The notes under the pieces: model-generated | The model's input: the letters and a program-made list of their open reading frames with translations, nothing else | Databases searched by the model: none | What the model was told of the DNA's origin: nothing | Translations under genes and position numbers: made by a program | Assembly (NCBI GenBank): GCA_016946835.1 | Contig: JACVTC010000002.1 | Coordinates: 3,460,001 to 3,482,500, forward strand | Direction: 5' to 3' | Length of the DNA: 22,500 nucleotides | Source of the DNA: Neocallimastix lanati (nom. inval.) | Lineage: Eukaryota; Neocallimastigomycota; Neocallimastigomycetes; Neocallimastigales; Neocallimastigaceae | Shown: positions 11,104 to 22,500 of the stretch, one piece after another | How the letters are laid out: the number at the start of each line of letters is the position of its first letter | Numbering within the stretch: the first letter of the stretch is position 1

Positions 11104-11456
11104 AAAAAAGAACTTTTAATAATATAGGTTAAAGTATTTTTTTTTATTAAAATATGTTATAAGCAAATATGTTTAAGGTATTCTAAATAGATAAATCATG
11201 AATCATTTTTTTTTAATTATATTTAAATATATTAAAATATAAAAATAGTAACATAGTTTAAAGAAATGATAATGACCCTATTTATAAATATATAAATAAA
11301 TTAATTTTTTTTTTTTTTTTGTTACATTCTAGTATTTATATAATATTTATAAAAAATTGTAATATCTATCTATTTATAGCTTAAAAATTATTAATTAATA
11401 ATTTAGATGAAATTGGTTAAAAATATTATAGTAAAAAAAAAAAAAGTTTGAAGACT

Positions 11457-11528
11457 TTATAAATTTTTAATCTATTATGAAAATAATTTTTTATAAATTT
11501 TTAATCTATTATGAAAATAATTTTTTAT
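11457..11528. repeat. Two-copy tandem duplication, unit about 35 bp
   Basis: TTATAAATTTTTAATCTATT followed by ATGAAAATAATTTTT occurs twice head to tail with no visible mismatch. Intergenic and non-coding. The lack of divergence suggests a recent event. Confidence 0.85.
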
Positions 11529-11591
11529 ATATTATTTAGTATTTAATTTTATATATCATAATGCTTTTTTTTTTATAAAAAAAAAAACTAA

Positions 11592-11718
11592 TAATAAAAA
11601 ATAAAATGATAAAAATAAAATTCTATATATTTAATTTTTATATATAATATTATAATAAAAAATAAAATGATAAAAATAAAATTCTATATATTTAATTTTT
11701 ATATATAATATTATAATA
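11592..11718. repeat. Two-copy tandem duplication, unit 61 bp
   Basis: A unit running from AAAAAATAAAATGATAAAAA to ATATATAATATTATAATAA occurs twice with a period of 61 (the G of AAAATGAT is at 11608 and 11669). The copies appear identical. Intergenic. Confidence 0.88.
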
Positions 11719-12510
11719 ATAAGTAATAAAAAGTAATAAATAAGATAAAATATAATAAAATGATAAAAATAAAAATAAAATATTAATTATTTATTATATC
11801 AAATTTATAATAATAATTCGTTTAAATATAAATATTATTAATTAACTTTGTACCACTTCATATTATCATAACACGTTTTATAAAAACTAATTAAAAATTC
11901 AAAAAAATGTGAATTATTAAAATGTGAACTTTCTTGTTATTAATAAATAAATAATACTTTATACAAAATTAATTACAGTATTAAGATATTATAGTATATA
12001 ATTTTAGAAATAAGCCCTGCTATTAATGCTCAATTCGTACAACACTTAACACAGTAATACACAATAAATAAATTTACAAAAATTTTCTTGTTTTTTTATA
12101 AACTTTATTTACCTATATTAATGGCCGTAGCCTTTTAAAAAATATTCTAATAGTACATTTATATTAAATTTAAAATACTTTACTACATAAATTTTTATGA
12201 GTTAAAAATCTAACATATAATAATAATGATATTAAAATAATTAATAACAAATATAAGAAATGATAATAAACATAATAGAATAGTAAAAATAATATTGAAA
12301 TAATTCAAACATTAATAATTGTTATATTTAATAGAGAGTATGGTCATAATAAATAAAGTTATTTATAAAAATTAATAATAAGAATTGCAATAAAGTAATT
12401 ACAATAGAAATAATAATAGTTACAATAATATGTATGAATCTAATATATTCTTATAAAAAATAATCAGTATTATTATTCATTAATTAGTATATTACTTTAT
12501 ATTTTTACAT

Positions 12511-12725
12511 CTTTTTTATATTTTATTCTAATTTATTCTTTATTCGTTTTATTTTATTTTATTTTATTTTTTTATTTTAATAATTAGTTGTCAATTGCTT
12601 ATTTGAGTTTTATCAATTTTCACTTCTTTTTTATATTTTATTCTAATTTATTCTTTATTCGTTTTATTTTATTTTATTTTATTTTTTTATTTTAATAATT
12701 AGTGCTTATTTGAGTTTTATCAATT
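12511..12725. repeat. Two-copy tandem duplication, unit about 115 bp
   Basis: The unit starts CTTTTTTATATTTTATTCTA at 12511 and again at 12626, and ends GCTTATTTGAGTTTTATCAA. It contains TTTTATTTTA pentamer runs. The second copy lacks about 8-9 bases (TGTCAATTG-like) present in the first, between TAATTAGT and GCTTATTT. Otherwise the copies match. Intergenic. Confidence 0.88.
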
Positions 12726-12805
12726 ATTAAGAATGAATTTATCTAATGATACAATATTTAATCTAATAAGTATAGATTATAGATCGAAACTTCTATTGCT
12801 TTTTC

Positions 12806-12847
12806 TTCTAATCTTTTTTTCTAGAAAAAATATTGTTAAGATTAGAA
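12806..12847. other. Nested inverted repeat (hairpin or cruciform)
   Basis: The outer arms TTCTAATCTT (12806-12815) and AAGATTAGAA (12838-12847) are perfect reverse complements. Inside is the palindrome TTTTTTCTAGAAAAAA (12815-12830). No neighbouring gene makes a transcription terminator or RNA structure evident. Confidence 0.6.
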
Positions 12848-13799
12848 AATAAATATTATTCTTACAATTTTTATATAAATACCTTTTTTCTCTTTTAGAA
12901 ATCAAGAGTTATTATTTTAAAAATTTTATAATAAATATTAAATATTAAATAATAATTATATTCTTAATTCCAAATAATATAATAATTGATAAAAATATTT
13001 TAATAAAACATATTTTATTTTAAAATTTTATAAAAATATTTTTAATAAAACATATTTTATAACTTTTTCCTTACAATGTTGTGTTGTGTATATTGTCTAT
13101 TTTAAATTCAATAAACTATAAAATCAAAAAGTATTTCGATAATTTATTTTTATTTCTAAAAATTAATTAATAATTGATTATTGTATTTTTTACATTTATA
13201 TTTATTTCTTATAATCTATGATTTTATGTTTTCTAGTCATACAAATGTCACATGATATATTAATATACAAAAATTAAAATATAAAATTCTACAATTATTT
13301 AATTATCTTTGCTATTGAAAATTTTATTTATACTTGTTTATTTATTTACTTATTTATATTTATTCGTTTAATTTATAAATTAATATATTAATAATACAAT
13401 ATAAATATTTATTTTTAATTAAATCTTAATTATATATAAATTTAATATAAAATTCTTTTTGTTATTTATTTCACTATTTGGTTTATTATTATAAAAAAAG
13501 TTGTAAATAAAAAATAGAACTAACAGATAAAATTACTAATTATTTTAATTATTTTTAAGTATTAAAATATCAAATTTATAATCAGATTAATTAAAAAAAA
13601 AAAAAAGATTTAAATAATTTAAGTAAAGTATTAATGTATAATTAAATGATATGAAGATAGAATTCTTATCTTCATAATAGCAAAAATAGAATTTCAATAA
13701 ATTTATTTATATTTTTATCTTATCTATTAACGTAAATACATAAATATATATATTTAAAGATTAAAAAAAATAATAATAATAAAAATAAAATAAAATAAA

Positions 13800-13832
<33 letters not shown>

Positions 13833-14354
13833 AAAATTAACAAACAATAATAAATTTATTTTTATTATTATATGAAAATTTAATATATAGAATTATATAT
13901 AATAATCAAAATTTATACCTTTGTAATACGAAATTAGTTATTTTTTTTCTAAATTTTTAGTAAAGATTATAAACAAATTTACAGTTGTTTTATTTAGAAT
14001 AAAGCCATTTATTTTAATTTTTGTTTATTAAATTTAATATATATTTATAATTTAAAAACAAAAATAATCCTTTTTTTATTCATTTTCTATAAACAGGACA
14101 AATTAATATATAATTTGTAATATATATATTTTTAAAAAATCAAAAATAAAAAAAAATAAAATTGTATATTCAAATAAATACAATATTTTAATACATATAG
14201 ATAATATATTTATTATTATTATTATTGATATTATTGATATTATAATTATTATTATTTTTTTATTTTTTAATTAAATGTTAAAATCTTCGAATTTTTTACT
14301 GTAAATTAAAAAATATATATAAAAATTTGAAATAAATTTTTATTTAATAAATAA

Positions 14355-14385
<31 letters not shown>

Positions 14386-14633
14386 CGAAAAATAATAAAA
14401 ACTATAGTCTGTGGTGTTAATATAATATTAATTCAATATATAAGTAACAATTATTTTAATTAAATAAAAATATTGCAATATATCCAATAGACAAAGCAGT
14501 ATTCTTATTTAATTTATTAATTGATAATAATAATTAAATAAAATAAAATATAATATATTAATAAAGAATAAAAGTATTTAAACCTAAATTAATCTTTTGA
14601 GAAAATATCTTAAATAAATAAAAATTTTTCATA

Positions 14634-15309
14634 ATGGCTACAAGGTCAAGAAAGGCATTATTTATTCAATATAGAAATACATATTCCAAAAATGCAATAA
14701 CCTCGGGGGCTTTATCATTTCCCATAAATTCAGAGGGGTATGATTCTAGCGGTGGAAAAGAATCAGAAATGGTTGGTTTAATAAGAAATGAAAATTCATT
14801 TGAAAATAAAGATTACAATGACATTAAACAAGAAATAATTCCAATGACAGAATTAACAAATTTACCACCAGCATGGTATATATATAAATATAATAAAAAT
14901 TTGATAGAAGTATTAGGTACATTAATTAATAAAGTCTTATTTATTTATTTAACTAAATATTATAAATAATAAATTTATTTTAAAAAATAGGATGGATTTA
15001 GTTGATGAAGTATGTATTATAAATGATTTATACTATACAATATAAAATTAAATTTAAAAAAAAAAAAAAAATTATTATTAATATATACTATAAAAACATA
15101 ATTTGTTTAATTGTTTTATATATAAATATAATATATTTAAAAGATAAATGAATCAGTAGAAACAATAACGAAAGAAAGTAAGTATTATTAAAATTTATAT
15201 TTTAAATTTTAAAAATTATATTATATAAATAATTATTATTTATTTATTTAATATGTTAATTGAAATTTCATATTTATTTACCATTTTATAATTTTTATTT
15301 AATAAATAA

Positions 15310-15350
<41 letters not shown>

Positions 15351-16629
15351 TAGTAAAAGTATTAAGTGAAATGCATAAAAAACATCTGATACCAAATTTC
15401 GAAAATAAAGAAAGAGAAGAAAGGTTAATTAATAATAAAACAGATGAAATAACACAAGTAAATAATTATTTAAATTACATTAATATAAATACAATCTTAA
15501 TTTTTTTGATACAAAGTATATTTAACAAAGATTTATATGTATATATGTATATATATATTTGTAAATTTATTATAGAGTATTGTAATGTGCCAAAGAAAAA
15601 TTCAAAATATGGGTGTAACGACTGAAAATTCTCAAACAAATAAATTAAAGAAAAATATTCAAGTTTCATTAGCAACAAAAGTACAGGATTTATCGCAATT
15701 ATTTAGAAAAGCACAATCAACTTACTTATCAAGTAATTATTTATTATTATTGTTATTGTTTATTTGTTCGTTTGTTTGTTGAAATAAGAACATAAATAAA
15801 TTAAATTATAAATATATTAATGATATTAATTTTAGTATAAATAATTATTGTTAAATTATATTATTAATTAACTCATAATTATTTTATAATACATTTTAAA
15901 CAAAATTATAATTATTATTATTATTATTATTATTTATTAACAAATAATAGAATTAAGAAATATGGAATCACAAATGAATAATAGTTTAATTAAAGCAGAC
16001 TCGTTTAGTACAGAAGAACCAGTAGCAGGATTTGAAGATGATGAAGAAGATAATGATTTAATTGTAAATGTAGTTTTATATATACATTATAATAAATTGA
16101 AATAAATATATACTGTAAAACAAACAAACAAACAAAAAGTATAAAAAGTTTTTTCATTATTATTAATATATATATATATTTATATTGTTATAATATATAT
16201 TTTTTTTTTAAAAAAAAAAAAAAATTTGAAATAAAATTATGATAATAATGATAATAGTATGTATCAAATAGTCAATTACAATTATTAGAAGAAAATTCTA
16301 CAGATCATATTGTTTCTGCAAGAGAAAAAGAAATTAATGAAATTTCAAAATCAATAAATGAATTATTAGGTATATTTAGAGAATTACAAACAATGGTAAT
16401 TGACCAAGGTACTATATTAGATAGAATTGATTATAATATTGAACAAGTTGATACGAATATGGAAAATGCGACTGTTCAATTAACAAAGGCAACAAAGCAT
16501 CAAAAAAGAACCCAGAAAAGTATGATTATATGTTTAGGAATATTGGGTACAATATTAGTTCTATTTATATTTATTGTTATAATAAAGGTTATAAGTCGTA
16601 GTGGCGGTGAAAAAGAAAAGGGTTCATAA
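14634..16629 (+). CDS. TLG2: Tlg2/syntaxin-16 type Qa-SNARE
   Basis: Seven exons join in frame to 346 residues: 14634-14875, 14991-15009, 15144-15177, 15354-15457, 15576-15732, 15951-16063 and 16258-16629. All introns have GT-AG borders. The N-terminus MATRSRKALFIQYRNTYSKN resembles the syntaxin-16/Tlg2 N-peptide that binds the SM protein Vps45. LTNLPPAWMDLVDE and the following helices (residues about 75-190, including EMHKKHLIPNF and IQVSLATKVQDLSQLFRKAQ) form the regulatory three-helix region. The SNARE motif spans about 246-308, with zero-layer Gln273 in VIDQGTILDRIDYNIEQ, the family signature. A single C-terminal membrane anchor (about 312-334, IICLGILGTILVLFIFIVII) is followed by a short basic tail, giving a tail-anchored protein. 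Family members act at the trans-Golgi network in fusion of endosome-derived vesicles. The length is close to that of animal syntaxin 16. Confidence 0.95.
14991..15009 (+). other. 19-nt microexon of the Tlg2-like gene
   Basis: After AAAAAATAG, the bases GATGGATTTAGTTGATGAA are followed by the donor GTATGT. The first G completes the Trp codon left by exon 1 (TG), and the rest reads MDLVDE. This gives PPAWMDLVDE, matching the conserved PP-x-W-x-D-x-V-D-E stretch of syntaxin 16. Both flanking introns are short. Automatic gene callers could easily miss this exon. Confidence 0.85.
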
Positions 16630-17150
16630 ATCAAAATCCAACGAAAAATAAATAAATAAATAAATAAAATATCAATTAAAAAAAAAATAAAAATAAAAAT
16701 AAAAATAAAAATAAAAATAGAAAAAAGAAAAACTAATATTAAATAATAAATTCTTATATAATTTATTTTTCATTCAAATAAAAAAAAAATTAAAAAAGAA
16801 AAAAGAAAAAAAAATAATAAAATAAATTATATTAATGATAATTATAATAATAATAACAACCAAAAAATAAAATAAAAATTAAAATAAAAAATATTAAAAA
16901 TAATATAATAAAATAAAATAAAATAAAATAAAATTAAGAAAAAAAAAAAAAAAAGATTAAGTAAAATAAAAAAATAATATAAAATATAGTGAAATATAAT
17001 ATAATTAAAAAAAAAAATGTTACACTCATTTTTTAAATTGAATCATTTATTTTATATTAAAATGAATTTTAATTTAATTCTTTGAATAATCTCTTTTTAT
17101 GTTATTATGATATAGAAGCTATCTTTTTAGATTTTTTCAAAAATTATAAA

Positions 17151-17717
17151 AATTCGGAAATTATTTAATATTAAAATAGATTAAACTTTTATATATATAT
17201 ATATATAAATTATTACTAATTAATATTATTGTTATTGTTATTGTTATTATTATTATTTATTATAATTTTTATTATTTATAAAACATTCAAGTGGAAAATA
17301 TTTATTTTTCTTTATGACTTTACATTTTTATTTTTATTGCTATTATCTATATTAGAAAATAAAACATATAATTAAATAAATAATTTATATATATATAATA
17401 CAACAACGATAAAAAAAAAAAAAAAAAAACCAATAAAATTACTAATAAGATTACTAATAAAATGAAATAAAAAATAGTTAAATATAAAATAATTAAATAT
17501 TATAAAAAAGTTTTATATAATATATTTCTTTTTATTATTAAAATTCTATAATAATAAATTATTATAATTACTATTATTTATTATTTATTATTCATTATTC
17601 ATTATTTTTTATTTGTTATCTATTATATTATTATTATTAATTGTTTAATTAATTATTTATTAATAATAATATAAATTCGGAAATTATTTTATATTAAAAT
17701 AATATAGATTAACTTTT
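17151..17717. repeat. Dispersed direct repeat pair of about 40 nt, 520 bp apart
   Basis: AAATTCGGAAATTATTT followed by ATATTAAAATA, GATTAA and CTTTT is found at 17150-17190 and again at 17673-17717. The second copy has T for A at one position and an inserted ATATA. The rare CGG inside an otherwise A/T background makes a chance match unlikely. Function unknown. Confidence 0.75.
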
Positions 17718-18287
17718 TTTTTTTTTTTTTTTTTTTTTTTATTTTATTTTATTTTATTTTTAAGAAATAAATACAATTGAAAAAAAGATAAAAAAATATT
17801 TACTTCGATGTACATAAAAAAATAATTAAAAAAAAAAATAAAAATAAATATAATTAATATAAAAAGTTAATTAATATAAGAAGTTAATTTTTAGAGTTTA
17901 AAAGTTAATTATTTTACCTATGTTTTTATTTCATTTCATTTTATTAATTATATTTATATTTATTTATTTAATAAAAAAAAAAAAAAATAATAATTTCTTT
18001 TTAATTATTAAAGTATATTATATTGAAATATTTCTATTATTACATAGATCGAATATGAACCTATGATAAAGAAAAGCAAGAAAAAAAAATTATTCTTTTT
18101 TTTTTTATTCTGGAATTATAAAATAATAAAAAAAAATATCATACTTAATAAATAAATAAATATATTTCTGTTATGTATTATTCTTTATTATAAAATATTC
18201 AATAAAAAAAATATCAATAGTAATACAAACATAAAGGAAAATTTTATAAAAGAAAGTAATAAGAAAAATATATATATAAGTTTTTTT

Positions 18288-18322
<35 letters not shown>

Positions 18323-18329
18323 CTTATTG

Positions 18330-18330
<1 letters not shown>

Positions 18331-18373
<43 letters not shown>
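18331..18373. repeat. TA dinucleotide tract
   Basis: About 20 uninterrupted TA dinucleotides, flanked on both sides by long T runs, about 80 bases upstream of the presumed start of the WD40 gene. Such tracts melt easily and can form cruciforms. No regulatory role can be read from sequence alone. Confidence 0.85.
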
Positions 18374-18390
<17 letters not shown>

Positions 18391-18450
18391 TTATTTTTAT
18401 TATTATTATTATTTATTTTTAATTTTTTTAATTTTAATAATAATTGAGAT

Positions 18451-22500
<4,050 letters not shown>

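Larger units (their letters stand above)
9591..14633. other. 5 kb intergenic desert between divergent genes
   Basis: This space separates the start of the minus-strand RCHY1-like gene from the start of the plus-strand Tlg2-like gene, so it must hold both promoters, but no motif can be assigned. Contents are A/T homopolymers (9991-10016, 10088-10108, 13804-13830, 14361-14384), an ATTATTATA array (11050-11100), several local tandem duplications (listed separately) and a hairpin-forming sequence (12806-12847). A slightly less AT-rich patch at 12015-12060 shows no recognisable gene. No tRNA cloverleaf was found. Confidence 0.7.
16630..18450. other. Intergenic AT-rich region with no recognised gene
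   Basis: Contains (AAATA)n and AAAAT pentamer runs just after the Tlg2-like stop (16660-16930), A/T homopolymers (17713-17740, 18291-18318, 18374-18392), a long TA dinucleotide tract (18331-18373) and one duplicated 40-nt segment (listed separately). The homopolymer/TA block at 18290-18395 lies just upstream of the WD40 gene start, where its promoter must be. No specific element can be named. Confidence 0.65.

Noticed and set aside
12015-12060. Less AT-rich patch (AAGCCCTGCTATTAATGCTC and onward) considered as a tRNA or small gene
   Set aside because: No acceptor stem, T-loop motif or anticodon arm could be folded, and no frame of useful length is open.
15260-15625. 121-codon plus-strand frame starting MKFHIYLPFY
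   Set aside because: It begins in an intron, reads through an ATA array, continues past the donor at 15458 through the next intron, and overruns the acceptor at 15575. Only 15354-15457 is a true exon of the Tlg2-like gene.
15475-15678. 67-codon minus-strand frame
   Set aside because: Antisense shadow of a Tlg2-like exon and its intron.

Overview
The window is an extremely A+T-rich piece of a eukaryotic nuclear genome. Four protein-coding genes are split by many short introns with GT-AG borders. They lie as small islands between multi-kilobase deserts of poly(A)/poly(T) runs, TTA/TAA triplet arrays and other simple sequence. The base composition, the Asn/Glu/Lys-rich low-complexity protein segments, the intron density and the long repeat-filled intergenic DNA fit best with an anaerobic gut fungus (Neocallimastigomycota). 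This assignment is inferred from general knowledge. Another very AT-rich lineage such as a dictyostelid amoeba is possible, but the 5 kb intergenic gaps argue against that.

Layout. (1) 1-1540, minus: the 5' part of a gene for a cytoplasmic SH3-domain protein, running off the left edge. Its SH3 fold is interrupted by a long acidic/Asn-rich insertion. (2) 1541-7487: a gene desert holding two decayed genes, an armadillo-like fragment (minus, 4923-5240) and a broken Ty1/copia retrotransposon pol relic (plus, about 6060-6805). (3) 7672-9590, minus: a complete five-exon gene for a CHY/CTCHY/RING E3 ubiquitin ligase of the RCHY1 (Pirh2) family, with a 95-bp tandem duplication straddling its stop codon. 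(4) 9591-14633: a 5 kb desert with several local tandem duplications. (5) 14634-16629, plus: a complete seven-exon gene for a Tlg2/syntaxin-16 type Qa-SNARE, including a 19-nt exon. (6) 16630-18450: simple-sequence DNA with one duplicated 40-nt segment. (7) 18451-22500, plus: the 5' part of a multi-exon gene for a WD40-repeat protein with a long Asn/Glu-rich N-terminus, truncated by the right edge. Its last visible intron carries an approximately 424-bp TTA triplet array.

The genes do not form a cluster. They are unrelated housekeeping or regulatory functions: an SH3 adaptor, a ubiquitin ligase, a late-Golgi/endosome SNARE and a WD40 scaffold. I reconstructed the exons by hand from reading frames, splice borders and family knowledge. 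Two introns, the second of the SH3 gene and the first of the WD40 gene, do not join in frame with canonical borders; these are flagged. I saw no tRNA, rRNA or CRISPR array and no convincing new biological system. The most informative unlisted finds are the copia relic, the SH3 insertion, the tandem duplications and the two unresolved intron phases.
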